A stretch of DNA of 64,000 nt from Isochrysis galbana (GCA_018136815.1 CM030938.1:3600248-3664247); one strand, 5' to 3'. Positions 19,626-31,520 are shown, numbered from the stretch's first letter. A program made the numbers and translations. Notes: generated by a model from the letters alone, not told the origin.

Positions 19626-19965
19626 CGCCTAAAGAAACGGAGATAAGGGCGATGTCGGTAGAGAGATAAGAGGTAGTAAAACTTAGACCGTAGTAGGTGT
19701 TAGCCCAGCATCTTGAGATATTTTTAAATAACAGGTTCAATAATAATGATGTAAGTAGTATTTTTGGCCTAGATTGTATTGCGAGACTGCAAGGATACTC
19801 ATGTAGCTGCACGCTTACAATCACATTGACTGCGCATGCACTGGTGCTCGTTACGCGTTACGCAATTGTAGCACAACGTGTATACCTCCTCGACCCCTCG
19901 TCTACCTCTCTTCCAACTTACTATTCCACTCGTCACATATCGCCAAATAGGAGGCTCTCAGAAGC
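19626..19965. other. Intergenic, no gene seen
   Basis: A/T-richer DNA downstream of the MBD4-type gene, presumably containing its 3' UTR. Confidence 0.4.
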
Positions 19966-21921
19966 TCATGGCCATACGTTGGAAGCACGGACGTGCATAC
20001 CTTCCTTCCTCCCGGGTGTGATACAACTTCGTTCCGGCTCAGCATCGTCCAACCCGAGTAGCCATGTGCGGTACCAAATTAGCGCATGGTCCGTGGGCAC
20101 AGTCTCGTGATACCTGCCCTCGCAAAAGATGGCATGAGCGTCGGCGGCGTAGCGGCCAACGCCGGGGAGCTCGGTCGGCTTGCTCCAGCCGCCATGAGCA
20201 AATGCAGTGGAGAACGCCACGATCGTCCTAGACCGTTGTCTATGCAAGCCAAGGGGCCGCAGAATGCCCTCAAGATCAGCGGGAGAGGCAACGGAGAGCG
20301 CCTGCGCATCTGGGTAGCGCTCCAATAGCCTCGTGAGCACGGGGTCGACCTGACGCCGTGATGTTTGGTTGAGCAGCACACAGCATAGCAAGAGCACCCA
20401 TGGCCGGTCCCAAAATAGCTCCTCAAGGAGCCCAAACGGTGAGTGGGGCGGACGCCATGCTATGACGCGCGACGGACGGGAGAAACTCGACCAGGGAGGC
20501 GATCCAGCATGAGGGGACATGCACATAGCAGTGGATCTTGACTCGCCGATGGTTTCGCTTGAATTGGTCGACGAGCACTGCGTCCCCATATGAAAGGGAC
20601 TTGTTTGAGATGTCGCACTACGAAACACAGCAACTTCTCGAGCAATTTTGAGTTCGCTGGCACCCCTGTCCAGAATGTGCACCCGGGTGGACGCGTCATC
20701 GATGGTAGCTGTGTTTGCAATAGTCGGCGCGGCCGCAGGCACACTGGAAGCCGTTCCCATGGCGGGAGGCTGCGCTACGGCATTGATGATTTGAGGCGCA
20801 AAGTAGCGGGAAACTACGCGTTTGGGCACTCCAGCCGCCAGCCCTCCGGCAGAAAGGCCTGCTTGCCGAATGTGCAGAGCACCAGGTGAGCAAAGTGCGC
20901 TCGAACCTGCCAATTCATCATCGGGGCTCGCCGCGGAGCGCGTAAGGAATGCATCCGGCGGGGAGGATCTCTCGTCACATGCTTGTTGAGGCAAATCACC
21001 CCTCAAAGCCTTCAAGGCGGAGCGCACCGATGAATAGCGCTCACCCGCAGGAGAGATGTACACCCACTCTCTCCCTCGTGCCGACCGATGACGCCCTGTT
21101 GCTGTCCTCGTCTTTTGTGGCGAGCGCGAGCGTTTACGCGCAGTCCGTTGTGCCATCTGAATGCCGGCATCGGACGCAGCAGGTGGAGAGCATGCGCAGG
21201 TTGAAGTGCTGCGTTCCTCAGTTTCAACTCTGCCGTGTCGACCACGGCGGACCGCCACTTGCGGCGAGTCTGGCATGACGGCAGCCGGGAGGTATAGGTT
21301 GGGCACCCGCTCTGCCCGCCACCCATTGAGTCCACCCGCAACGCCCGCCCCGTCAGCTGCTGCACGAAGCATGCACAGCCGACGGAACGGCTCGTAGGCG
21401 TCATAGTAGCAACCATGCGCGCACAAGTGCCGAGACCCACAACATGCCAGTAGCTCGCACCGTTCCAGTACCCTAGTTAGACCAGGCGAAGTGCTCCCGC
21501 TTTCACTGTCGCCTGACGCCCCGTCGCCGCCCTCGGCGATCTGACCCACGCTCTCCTTGCCAATGCCCAGCTGCCTGCAAAGCACACTAGCGTGCCGACG
21601 GCTCTCGGCAAGCGAGGCTCGGAGCGGGATAAGGAGGGGCGAGCGCTCGGCCAGACGGCATGAAATATTGATCAGCAGCCGATGCAGCGTCGCGCGCAGC
21701 TCACGCAGAGCCCCTACCACCTCCTCGTCCGCTGGTGGTGGCAAGGCGCCAAGCTGTGCCGAGCGCGTGGTGGCTGAGAGCGCTCCTTCGATAGCGCGCA
21801 GTAGCGCGGCGGCGTCGTCGCGCTGCGCGTTGTAAGCGCCTCGGCGGAGTGCTGAGCGGCGGAAGTGCCCGAGCGCGACGGCCACCGAGCTCGCCGCGCC
21901 CACCTTTTCCTCCTCCGCCAT
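19966..21921 (-). CDS. MBD4: MBD4-type mismatch DNA glycosylase
   Basis: Intronless, 651 aa from ATG 21921. The C-terminal about 155 residues are the HhH-GPD glycosylase domain in its MBD4 form: WRPPHSPFGLLEELF, LLLCCVLLNQTS, LLERYPDAQAL, LRPLGLHRQRS, the hairpin ELPGVGRYAADAHAIFC and then VPTDHAL with the catalytic Asp at about residue 611. The enzyme class removes T or U from G mispairs arising by deamination of (methyl)cytosine in base-excision repair. At about 283-306 the segment REWVYISPAGERYSSVRSAL resembles the second half of a methyl-CpG-binding domain, but a full MBD is not convincing. Residues 260-283 are basic (KRSRSPQK), consistent with nuclear import. The N-terminal about 250 residues have helical, Cys-rich patches of unknown role. 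It is divergently paired with the P5A ATPase gene. Confidence 0.85.
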   Translation of the reverse strand: MAEEEKVGAASSVAVALGHFRRSALRRGAYNAQRDDAAALLRAIEGALSATTRSAQLGALPPPADEEVVGALRELRATLHRLLINISCRLAERSPLLIPLRASLAESRRHASVLCRQLGIGKESVGQIAEGGDGASGDSESGSTSPGLTRVLERCELLACCGSRHLCAHGCYYDAYEPFRRLCMLRAAADGAGVAGGLNGWRAERVPNLYLPAAVMPDSPQVAVRRGRHGRVETEERSTSTCACSPPAASDAGIQMAQRTARKRSRSPQKTRTATGRHRSARGREWVYISPAGERYSSVRSALKALRGDLPQQACDERSSPPDAFLTRSAASPDDELAGSSALCSPGALHIRQAGLSAGGLAAGVPKRVVSRYFAPQIINAVAQPPAMGTASSVPAAAPTIANTATIDDASTRVHILDRGASELKIAREVAVFRSATSQTSPFHMGTQCSSTNSSETIGESRSTAMCMSPHAGSPPWSSFSRPSRVIAWRPPHSPFGLLEELFWDRPWVLLLCCVLLNQTSRRQVDPVLTRLLERYPDAQALSVASPADLEGILRPLGLHRQRSRTIVAFSTAFAHGGWSKPTELPGVGRYAADAHAIFCEGRYHETVPTDHALIWYRTWLLGLDDAEPERSCITPGRKEGMHVRASNVWP

Positions 21922-22414
21922 GAAGACAGAGAGAGAGCAGCAAGATGGTGGGGCCGGGGGATGGTGGGGCCGGGGCTGGGGTTTGAGCTGCCGGTAGCTT
22001 GGAGAGAGGTTGAGGGATGGAGAAAGGGAAGGAGGGAGAGGGTTGAGAAGAGAGGGACGCAGCGAGCGAGCGAGCGAAAGAGGGAGGGAGAAAGGGAGAG
22101 ACGGCCGGGCGGAAAGGAAAGGGGAGAGCCAGCGATGGTGGGCCTTCGCTGCTCTCTCGCCAAGTCTCCCGCGAGTGAAGACGCGCGACGGATATTTTTG
22201 TACTTTGGGTTATATTTTCGTATTTTCACTACTCTACCTACTACCTACACTCTCTACTCCACAGAGCTAAATACATAATAAAAGAATAGCATATAACAGC
22301 ATATATGTCTCCTTCGTCGCGGGAGGGGGGGAGTGTGGGGAGGCCGTCGCGCCAAGTCGCCGTGTCGCCTCGCTCCGCCGCGCGCTCCCTTGCCCAGCTC
22401 CTATCCCTTCTCGT

Positions 22415-22450
<36 letters not shown>

Positions 22451-22568
22451 GTCCTGCGCTCTACCATCCCCCTTCCCCGTCCTTCCTTCCAGCAGAGCCA
22501 AGGGAAACCAGGCCACAGAACACGCGGCCTCGCCCACCTCCCTCCCTTTCCTCTCACCCTCTTTCTTG
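21922..22568. promoter_or_regulatory. Bidirectional intergenic region, MBD4-type / P5A ATPase
   Basis: 647 bp between two divergent start codons. The coding-strand leader of each gene is pyrimidine-rich: the minus strand at 21930-22130 and the plus strand at 22395-22565, with a (CT)n run at 22420-22449. The centre (22185-22300) is A/T-rich. Probably a shared promoter. Confidence 0.5.
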
Positions 22569-25500
22569 ATGGCTGTCGGCTCGACGCTGCGAGTCGAGGG
22601 CGACGAGAGTGATGACCTGCCGCTCGAGAGCGCAAGCTTTTTCGCGGCACGCCCGACGCTAGCGCGGCTCGACCTAGCGCCATTCCTAGTCGCGTATCTA
22701 TTCGCCTTTGGCACGTATGCCTTCGTGCCAGAGCTCGAGGTGGCCACAATCGTTGCCACACCGTGCGTGGTGCTGTTGCACATCCTTACCTTCCTCGTCT
22801 CCCACTGGAGCGTGGGCGTGCGCTGCGCGACGCAGCTTTCATCATGCACACCCGACAGTGCCACGCTCGTCTGCGTGACTGCTGTTTCGGGTGCGAGGAC
22901 CATGTGTGACCTCGAGCAAGAGCCAGCTGGCGAGGGCGCTGACCCATCAGCTTCACTGTCTCTATTCTTTATCTACCACAAGAGCAAGTACTTCGTCGTG
23001 CGGCCTAAGTTATCGGACGGCTCCGATGCCATATGCCGCAAGTTGCGCATGCCGTCGGACGAGCCCTTCTCGTTCTACTTTACCACCAAAGGGCTCTCGA
23101 ACACTCGTGCTGTGAGCGAGGCCCGGGCGCGGTACGGAAGGAATGACTTCTCAATACCGAGGCCCAACTTTTCCGAGCTCCTAAAGGAGCACGCCCTCGC
23201 CCCATTCTTTGTGTTCCAAATGCTCTGCGTCCTTCTTTTGTGCCTGGACGATTACTGGTGCGCGCCGCCCATACCTGCTTGCCGACCATCGACGGCCTTG
23301 CTGGCTTTGCTTTGGGTGTCCTCACTCCCGAATCACTTGCAGGTACTACTCGGTCTTCACGCTTGTCATGCTCGTGCTGTTTGAGTGCACCGTCATCAAA
23401 TCACGCCTGCGCAACATCGACGAATTGCGCGAGCTTGCGACACCCGCCTCCCTGGTCACTGTGTTCCGATCCAATAGCTGGGTTCAGCTTTCTTCGGAGG
23501 AGCTGCTTCCTGGCGACCTCTTGTCTCTCGCCCGCACTCCCGCGAGCAGGCTTTACGGCGCGCCAATCGAGACCATTGTTCCTGCCGATGTGGTCATGAT
23601 CCATGGCTCTGTTGCGATTAACGAGTCGGCACTCACTGGCGAGTCAACGCCACAGCTCAAACAGCCCCTCGCCTCCCTCGGTGTTGATGCCTCGACGCGT
23701 CTCCATTTGGGCACTCATCGCGCGAGCGTGGTTCTGGGGGGTACCAAACTACTACAGCACACAAGCGGAGACCAGCCGAAAGCAATGCAGCCGCCAGGCG
23801 GCGGTGCTGTCGGCGTCGTCGTTAAGACCGGCTTTTATTCGTCCCAGGTATGCCCGAGCGGAGATTGGGCCCTCCCGAATATGCTCTGCGCCCAGGCACC
23901 AGTTGACTGACACGCCATCCTTGTCGATCAATTGGTAGGGTAAGCTGATGCGCACGATTCTCTTCGCGAGTGAGCGCGTCACGGGCTCCGACCGCGAGAC
24001 TCTCGTATTCATACTTTTCCTCTTCGTGTTCGCGCTTGCAGCAGCGAGCTATGTGCTGCATGAAGGCCTTGCCGACCCGTCGCGCTCGCGGTACAAGCTG
24101 GTGCTCCATTGCCTCATGATCATCACATCGGTCGTGCCGCCCGAATTGCCCATGGAGCTCTCTCTGGCGGTGAACAACTCGCTGTTGGCATTGCACAGGT
24201 ACGCCAACCATGGTCACAGCCCAAAGCGCTGTATCCGGGCCCGATGTGGTCTTAGCCTTGAGCGACAGCAAGTCCCTTCCACTCACCGATCTCGCCCACA
24301 TGTTTAGGCACGATATCTTCTGTACCGAACCTTTCCGTATCCCTTTGGCGGGCAAGCTCTCCCTCTGCTGCTTCGATAAGACAGGGACGTTGACTTCCGA
24401 TGACCTTGTCGTCCAGGGAGTTGCAGCAGTGCCTGTCGACAATAAGGCGACTGTGGGCGCGGGCGACAAACCCGACAGTCATAGTGAAGGAAATGTGGCA
24501 GCGGAGGCAGCGACAGGACCTGTCGACGCTGAGCTGACGTCGCCACTCGATTTGCCGGGAGCCAGTGTGGCTGTCCTCGCCGGCTGCCATCAGCTCATGG
24601 TCATTGACAACGAACTCCTAGGAGACCCGATGGACAAGGCGGCACTAGGCGCCGTCGGCTGGGGCTATGCGGCTGACGGCTTGTGCATTAGTCGCGCTCC
24701 CGGCCGGCGCGGAGCTCTGCGCATTTTGCAGCGCTATCCTTTCTCCTCCGAGCTCAAACGCTCAAGCACAGTCGCCATCGTAGACTCGGTGGATGGCGCA
24801 CCGCCGCCGCCTGCCTTGCGGCTTCGCGCTCTTTGCAAGGGTGCTCCCGAGGCCCTTCGCCCACTGTTGAAGAAGGTGCCAGAAGGATACGACGACGCCT
24901 TCGCCCACCATGCGAGCCAAGGAAAGCGGGTGCTGGCTCTTGCCTGGCGGCCGCTTCCCGATGTAGACGTGGCGGGAGCGCGGAGCCTTGCGCGGAGCGA
25001 TGTTGAACGCGACCTATTCTTTGCCGGATTTCTGGTGCTGCATTGTCCGGCAAAGCCCGAGTCGGCGGGAGTCCTTGCCGCCCTTGCGAGCGCATCGCAT
25101 GACCTTCAAATGATCACCGGCGACCAGCTGCTGACGGCATGCCATGCTGCCACGCAGCTCGGGCTCATCAAGAAGCCGCCTCTCATGCTCACTCTCGCTG
25201 ACCCTGAGCAATGCTCGGTCGCAAGTACTTCCCAACTTCCTCCCACGCTGTGCTGGCGCTTACCACGTTCAGACTCGTCAGCACATGGTGTCCTGCCGGT
25301 ACTGCCTTCTTTTGAGCCTAGTGCTGCCGCATTCAAAATGCTTGCCACCCGGTACGCGTTGTGCACCGATGGCGACGCCTTCGACAAGCTGTACGAGATC
25401 GGCGCGCATGCCGCCGCGCTTCAACATTTATCGGTGCTTGCTCGAATGGCGCCGCAGCAGAAGGAGCTTGCGTTGCTGACGCTGAAACAGGCGGGAATAC

Positions 25501-27250
25501 ATGCTCTCATGTGCGGTGACGGCACGAACGACGTAGGTAAGCAGGCTGACACCACCTGCTGTCACTCCAAGGGGGTCCGATTCGCACAATCGCAGCCCGG
25601 TGGTCCTCCCATGGCCGACATGCGTGCGTCATTGGCCGTGAGAGGTCGTAAAAAGGAGTTGTCGAACTCCCCCCCTCCCCCACCGCGCGCGACACTTGCT
25701 GCGTTTCAAAACCGACCCTTCTTGCAATTTCATCGCGCTCCATCGCAATCTCTCTTTGTGCAGGTGCTCTCAAGCGATCAGATGTCGGCGTCGCCCTAGT
25801 CAATGCCTCTTTTGTAGCCCCTCCGCCACCAGCAGCACGTTCTGAGGCAGAGGAGGATGTTGGGGCAACGCATTCCGGCCTGCGCCAGCGCAAGGGCAGG
25901 GCTGCTTCAAGTAATGCCCCGACGAAACCTAAGGAAAGGGTGCTTGGGGTTGAAACGGAGATGCCGCGGATGAAGCTCGGCGACGCCTCCATCGCTGCGG
26001 CGTTTACAGCTCGCTCGGCCTCCGTTGGGGCCTGCGTTGACATCATCACTCAAGGCAGGTGTACCCTCGTCACGACTTTGCAGGTGGGTGAATAGGCGAG
26101 TTATCTACTTAGAGGCGCGTCGCTGATCGCGCCCTCTTGCTTTGTGACATCAGATGTGCAAGATCCTTGCGTTAAATTGTCTCGTGTCCGCCTTCTCCCT
26201 CTCCGTCTTACACCTCAAGGTGTGCCCCTTGTAACTACGCTCTCCAGCGTATTCAAGCGTCTGCACCTTTTCCTCGTGCCTAAAGTACAACGTCCATCGG
26301 AGCGCTCTATGTCTGGTTGGAGTATGAGCACTTTCGTAAATGTTCTTTGCCATTGCCCTTGGACAGGGCGTGCGCATGGGAGATACTCAGGCAACTGCTA
26401 CGGCACTGAGCACCGCCGTCTTCTTCTTGTTCCTATCTTCTTCACGTCCTCTTCCGCGTCTTTCCCCACGGCGTCCTCCATCGTCAGTGCTCTCGCCTTA
26501 CATGTTCGCGTCAATCATCACACAGGTACGTGCGCATAATTCGCGTGTGCGTCGAGAATGACTGCCTGATTATGCACAGGGCGAGTCCATGATTAGTTGC
26601 GATCACTCCTCAACGCTTACGTCATTAACACGCCATGGAACGATCGTCGCCGCTTCATGCGCGCCGCCTCATCGGCATGCCACCAATTCCATTACAATGC
26701 TGCAGGTTGCGGTACACCTGTGGGTACTCGTAAGGGCCACCTCGCTGGGCGATCTGCATGGACCTGCTGAGCTCGCCGAGCCCGACGGCGACTTTGAGCC
26801 CAACGCAACAAATACCATTGTTTGGATGGTACCCCCCTCCTCCCCCATCCCCTCCTACCCGATCCCCGCAAATGGCTATCGATGTGCGTGCACATGAGCA
26901 GCTCATGTTGATTTCGCATGGTGTGCGGACAACGCACATGACTTTCCCAACGCCGCCCACACCGGTAGGCCTCGTCTGGAATGCTTGTCACCACCTTTGT
27001 CGTCAATTACAAGGGCCGCCCATACATGGAAGGGCTTACCTCCAACAAAGGCTTCGCCGGAGCACTTGCTGCCGCCGCCGTTCTCGTTTGGGCCCTGGCA
27101 GCTGGCGCTCTTCCTAGTTTGGAAGCCTACTTGGAGTTGGTCCGCTTGGAAGATTTGACGCTTCGCTCCGAATTGCAAGTGCTCCTCGCCGCCGACTTTG
27201 CCATTTGTTGGTTGTCGGAGCGAGCCATTTCTCATGTATTCCGATACTGA
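22569..27250 (+). CDS. SPF1: P5A-type ATPase (ATP13A1 / Spf1 family), nine exons
   Basis: ER-resident P5A pump, known in yeast and human to extract misinserted transmembrane helices. Exons: 22569-23257, 23343-23847, 23939-24198, 24308-25536, 25764-26083, 26154-26219, 26367-26525, 26706-26828 and 26969-27250. All introns are GT-AG and the total is exactly 1211 codons (1210 aa), close to the 1215 aa of yeast Spf1. Diagnostic features: the A-domain motif ALTGES; the P5A-specific TM4 motif PPELPMELS (about 465-473); phosphorylation motif DKTGTLT with Asp508; FKGAPE-like [17 protein letters not shown] split by intron 4; and the C-terminal TM set with [11 protein letters not shown]. An alternative last intron using a GT near 27238 could replace the final residues with a short basic tail ending near 27390. 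Confidence 0.93.
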
Positions 27251-27721
27251 ATCACACATGTACTTCATGGATTGGTGTGCCGGTCTTTCAAGTCCATCAA
27301 GCTTCCCGAAATGCCAAAGAGTCGCCCCGGCCAGAAGCTGACACCGTCACAAGCCCTACTTCCAAGGGGCTAGGAAGCAGCGCACGCTAAGACACGCTAC
27401 GAACGCATGTTTGCTGCTAGAGGCTAGACTGTTCTGAAGCGCCCTTTGTGATCATATAACATCAACTATGAGTAAACTGATAGAGTCATGGAGCGCGCGC
27501 CGCCTCCCTCCACCGCTGCCGCTGCCCTCGCCGCGCTAGACGAAGTAGTGAGTACTGATGGACACTCCCACGTCGCCGAAGCGACCGCGCCAAGACGACC
27601 CACCCACATAGCACTATAGCACTGCGCAGAGCCGCTCCTCTGTGCGCGGATGCACGTCAGCGGCAAAAGGGGCCATTACCACCATGTTAACACCTTGCGG
27701 CAAAATTGCTACATAGACTGT
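27251..27721. other. 3' flank of the P5A gene, no further gene
   Basis: Possible alternative terminal exon of the ATPase at about 27288-27375 (frame KSIKLPEMPKSRPGQKL). Otherwise nothing recognised. Confidence 0.35.
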
Positions 27722-27825
27722 TAGTGTTAGTGCCCGAGGCACTAACACTATCAGGGTGGTAGTGCGTAGTACGTAGTGCGTAGTGCCAAATGCTTGGGTG
27801 TTTGGCGGTGTTAACTGGTTAACAC
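27722..27825. repeat. Two short perfect inverted repeats
   Basis: TAGTGTTAGTGCC (27722-27734) and GGCACTAACACTA (27738-27750) form a 13-bp hairpin with a 3-nt loop. GTGTTAAC-TG-GTTAACAC lies at 27808-27825. Between them is a GTAGTGCGTAGTACGTAGTGCG tract (partly quoted). A MITE remnant or a regulatory palindrome cluster are both possible. Confidence 0.6.
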
Positions 27826-28363
27826 TCTAAATGGTAACTGATTCACAGCCCTATTTGTCACTTCTTGACATTGTCGATGCCATTGTGCACTTTGCGCTCG
27901 TTCCGAGATCATAAAATGTGGTTTATGATCTCCGGCTGAGGCTCGTTACGAGGGTTAGGGTTAGTTGCCGCAAGGCAGGTTGGAGGTTGGGAGGAAAGAG
28001 GTAGGGAACGGGAACGGGCGTGGCTGCAAAGTAGAGGACCAATGCCATGTGTCGGGCGAGGATATTCAAACGTTTCCCCCCACCTTTTGGGCGGCGGCGA
28101 TTCAACTCTTTCCCACCTTTAGGGGTGGTGGTAAATGAACGCATTTCTCCGAGATCTAGATTATTCGCAGCATCAACATGGTATGGATACAGGGGCACCA
28201 CAGGTTTACACACACACAAGACGGCGACAAACATAGCGTAGGGCTGATGCCCGCAGTATCATACACCTATAATTGAACAAGCGCAGGCAACAATGACACC
28301 TCCAACTCCGAACAACCAGAGCTGCACAATTTTGCGGCCTCGCTGATGCTCGACAATGCTGTC
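27826..28363. other. No gene seen
   Basis: Intergenic. Small frames have no family features. Confidence 0.4.
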
Positions 28364-28963
28364 TCATGTCTTACCGTTGTTCCCTGTACCCTCTCCGCGT
28401 TCGAGTGCACTTGCAAGCTCATGAACAGCACGCTCCCGCTCGTAACTCAGGTCAGGTGGATTGTTCTCGGCGATACGCGAGGCTTCCTTTAAGGATACAT
28501 ACGTGGCAATGGTGTGATGCTCTTTGAACTCTGCACTCCTTGCGATGAGCCGGCCTTCAAGAGACTTGAAGAGGTTGGCAGAGGAGTTATCAAGATTTGC
28601 CAGGGACTGGCGGTAGACCTCATCAACTTTATTCACCACAGGTTGCTCCCATCTGAGATCATTCACAAGCACGGGAACACTCCGCTCAAGAGTTGTGCAG
28701 TATCAATGGCGCCGCGATCAATGAATGGGATGTCACAAGCAGGTGTTGCAGAGTTTGTGCAGACGAGCACAGAGCGAGCGCACTTGAGCGACACTTGCAT
28801 CATCTCCTCTTGTAGAGCCAGCTGTTTCCTTATAGTGCTGAAGAGCCCAAGGCGTTCCGCGAGTGGCGACTTGACGATGAAGGCGATGGCACGCTGCATC
28901 CTCGCCCACTCTCGCCGTCCCTGGCGCTCGCGCCTCGCACGGCAAGTCAGAATCATGCACTGC
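28364..28963 (-). pseudogene. Unknown gene fragment with one apparent frameshift
   Basis: A good acceptor (pyrimidine tract then CCCGCAG, at 28964-28984 on the minus strand) opens an exon at 28963 reading RAIAFIVKSPLAERLGLFS, QLALQEEMMQVSLKC and DIPFIDRGAIDTAQLLSG. At about 28680 the frame must shift by one nucleotide to continue as PVLVNDLRWEQPVVNKVDEV, NSSANLFKSLEGRLIARSAE, SYERERAVHELASALERGEG and stop at 28364. A normal intron does not fit (the only candidate would be about 20-36 nt). So this is either a one-base assembly error, a young pseudogene or a programmed shift. It looks like a soluble helical protein of about 195+ residues. I do not recognise the family, and upstream exons are unresolved. 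Confidence 0.45.
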
Positions 28964-29194
28964 GGGTCGAGTAGAGAGAGAACTCTAGTGCAGTACTATG
29001 TTAGAAATTGTAGTCTTGTAGAGCTTCTCGTCGGCTATCATCCCTGGCCACATACACCGGACGATTAATAAATGTTACAGATGCTCTTTCATCTGTCTCT
29101 TGCTCATTCTCCTGCTACTCTAGATACTGAGTTGGAAACGGGCTTTCCCTTTCCGCCATAATGCACCTCTGGTGCATTAGCATTAGGTCGCCTT

Positions 29195-29345
29195 CGATCG
29201 AAAGATGAAAGAGGACCCACACGCCACACGTTTTGGTGTGGGTAGTGTTGGATGCAAATGCAAAGCGGTTTCTTGTGCCTTACCTTCTGTGGGCGATGTG
29301 TTTGAAGTGTCCGTGTGTTTGAGGAGTTGAGGAGTGGCTGAGTAT
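29195..29345 (-). mobile_element. Short LINE relic
   Basis: The minus strand contains AAACACACGGACACTTCAAACACATCGCCCACAG in pieces matching the KHTDKH..FKHITHR segment of the nested LINE (about 57040-57080), followed by a decayed match to the zinc-knuckle region. About 110-150 bp survive. Confidence 0.6.
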
Positions 29346-30580
29346 ATATAGTTTAGTCTTTCAATACCGGAGCACCAGCTAGACAAAGATAAAGATGGGG
29401 TAAGTAACAGCTTATCAGCTCTCAAGGCTCAAGGTTATGGAGCTATCTATCACTAATATCAGCATTAAGGTGGTAAGCCCAGGTTAGAAACGGCCTTTTA
29501 CGGGCGCTCCCATGTCGGCCGCGGCGGAGGCACTGGCCTGCCGCCGGGGGCACCATGCTCCACAATGCACTGGGAGATTGCGGCCGGGCCGCGGTTGCGG
29601 GCAGATCTCGAGGGGGGGGGACATGTGTGATCGAGGGTGCGGCGCCGGCGACTGGAGCATTCGGCCGTGGGAGAGCCTTTCCTTCTCCCCCTCTGCTACG
29701 GCCAGCGTGGCGGCGCGGAGCGAGCGCAAGGCGGGTCTGGTGGCCATGGGCGCGGCCTCCCAGGCTGGGAGGTGGGGCAGATGGACCATAGGGGTGGAGG
29801 GGGCGGCTGCAGTGCGCTTGGGCACGCGCTCCTGGCCGCAGGAGTCACTCTCCGGCGGCTGCTGTGGCATGCGCGCGGCTAGCTCCAGGAGTGGGTTCGA
29901 CGTAGGGGGCCAGGGACTCGACGAATGTCTCTGGAATAGGCGGATCTCGCTGCAGCCTTCCAGGGGGCGATGATGGCAATCGTCCTGCAGGCTCAGGTCG
30001 GGCAGAACTGGCAGCGTGGGGCCGTGGCGGTCGACCGATGTGGGCGTCTCGTAAACCCCCGAGCAGGGGTGTAAGAGTGGCCATACGGCACGGGCTGTGG
30101 TTCGAAGTGTCAGGCTTTCAGCGCCTTGCGGTTTTCGCCATCCTCAGGACCCACACCGGGGCATGACTGCTCATATTTTTTTGGATTTTAACTCGACGTT
30201 TTTGGCCTCGAAAATCACCTCTGACCATTCGTTTCTTTTTCTTTATTTTTCTTTTTTGTAGAGAGTGGACTAACGTGTCAGGGTCATTGAGTTAAAATCT
30301 GAAAAAATTATGTTGGGACAGGACATGACCCTTCCCAAATGGCTGCCGAAGGGTTTGCCCCAATTCCGAACCGTTCCGGAGAACGAACGGGTCAAATCCG
30401 GGCACTCCTTACACGGTCAACCGGAGGATTAGCCGTGAAATTGGAGCTTGGCCCCGAAAAAGCGATGTGTGGGAGTGCAGGACATAGTCAACGTCCACAA
30501 AGGAACATGTGTATTCTTCCATTCACTACGACAATGCTATGTCACAGTACCACAACCACAACGCCTTCAGTGCACCCACC
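29346..30580. other. No confident gene
   Basis: 29480-30070 is GC-rich with long open frames on both strands that look compositional (A/R/P-rich, no family motif). 30150-30330 turns A/T-rich with T-runs. Nothing is supported as a gene. Confidence 0.35.
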
Positions 30581-30814
30581 TCACTTAGTCAACAAATGCC
30601 ATGCGCGCGGCTTGCCCGGACTGGTGTCACAGCTATAATCCGAGATGTGCAAGTGATGTGCCACGAGGCTGTCGTCCACCTCATAATAAACGAGGTAGTT
30701 GGCACGCTCGCCAGTTTCCTCGTCGACTTCGTCGTCATTGTCCACCTCTTCATCCACCACACCCAGGCACCACCCCGCGCAGACAGGGGGCTCTGGGCTC
30801 TGGGCGGCTCCCAA
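30581..30814 (-). pseudogene. Possible ORF fragment, acidic, unknown
   Basis: The minus-strand frame reads DEEVDNDDEVDEETGERANY followed by VYYEVDDSLVAHHLHISDY and GKPRAWHLLTK. It looks more protein-like than its surroundings and resembles the acidic tails that flank chromodomain or transposase segments. It is bounded on the right by family A repeat. No family assigned. Confidence 0.3.
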
Positions 30815-31520
30815 GGCCAGCGTGGCGAGCGTGGGAGAGGCAGGGGGGGCCAGCCGCTGAGCGCTGAGCCCCAGCCTCCACTGCCCCCTGAGCTGCCCTT
30901 GCTAGCCCTCTGGGAGCCCCCAAAGGACCCCCTAGAGCAGCCCACACAAACGGCCTGCCCCGAACCCACACTCCGAACCAGGCCCACTGTAGCGCACCTC
31001 TTGGGCCGCACCCTTGATACCGAAGACAAAGGAATGATGGGGGGAAAGGGAGGAGGTGGAGTGAAGGGAAGAAAGGGCGGTGCCAGCGAGGAGGTAGGAT
31101 TACCTAGGTATAGTAGGTAGTAGGTGTTAGCCCAGTCTTTTGGGTCGTTCTCTTCTCGAGTTCGCGCCGGTCCCTCGCCGCTGTCTCAGTTGTCCGATGT
31201 CTTTTACCTGCGGACTTAAGCAAACTTTTGAATTTCTTACCTTTTTTGCTGTGTGTGTGCCGGTCCTTTTTTTGTCGCTTTTTGTGCCTTTCTTCGATTT
31301 CTTCGCTCTCAGGTCGTCGCGTGCCGCCTGCGCGCGCCATCGCGCCATGGCCTCCCTCTGGGGGGACCACCTGCCCAGCTGGACGGCTGGGCGGCTCATG
31401 GGGGCAGTGGAGGCTGGGGCTTCGCCCCTGGCCCTGCTTGCCCCCCCTGCCTCTTCCTCGCTCGCCCCGCCGGCCGCCGGCCTCGGGGGCTCGGGGGCCG
31501 TCCCAATCGTCTGTCAGACT
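30770..31520. repeat. Two GC-rich family A repeat copies in inverted arrangement
   Basis: 30780-30990 contains CCAGCGTGGCGAGCG, GGGAGAGGCAGGG and CCCCAGCCTCCACTGCCCCC. 31340-31500 contains the complement-type order GGGGGCAGTGGAGGCTGGGG then CTGCCTCTTCCTCGCTCGC. The pair could fold as a large inverted repeat with a roughly 350-nt spacer. Confidence 0.55.

Noticed and set aside
29484..30084. Host gene in the GC-rich segment with long frames on both strands
   Set aside because: A/R/P-rich composition in several frames at once, no domain motif and no consistent splice structure.
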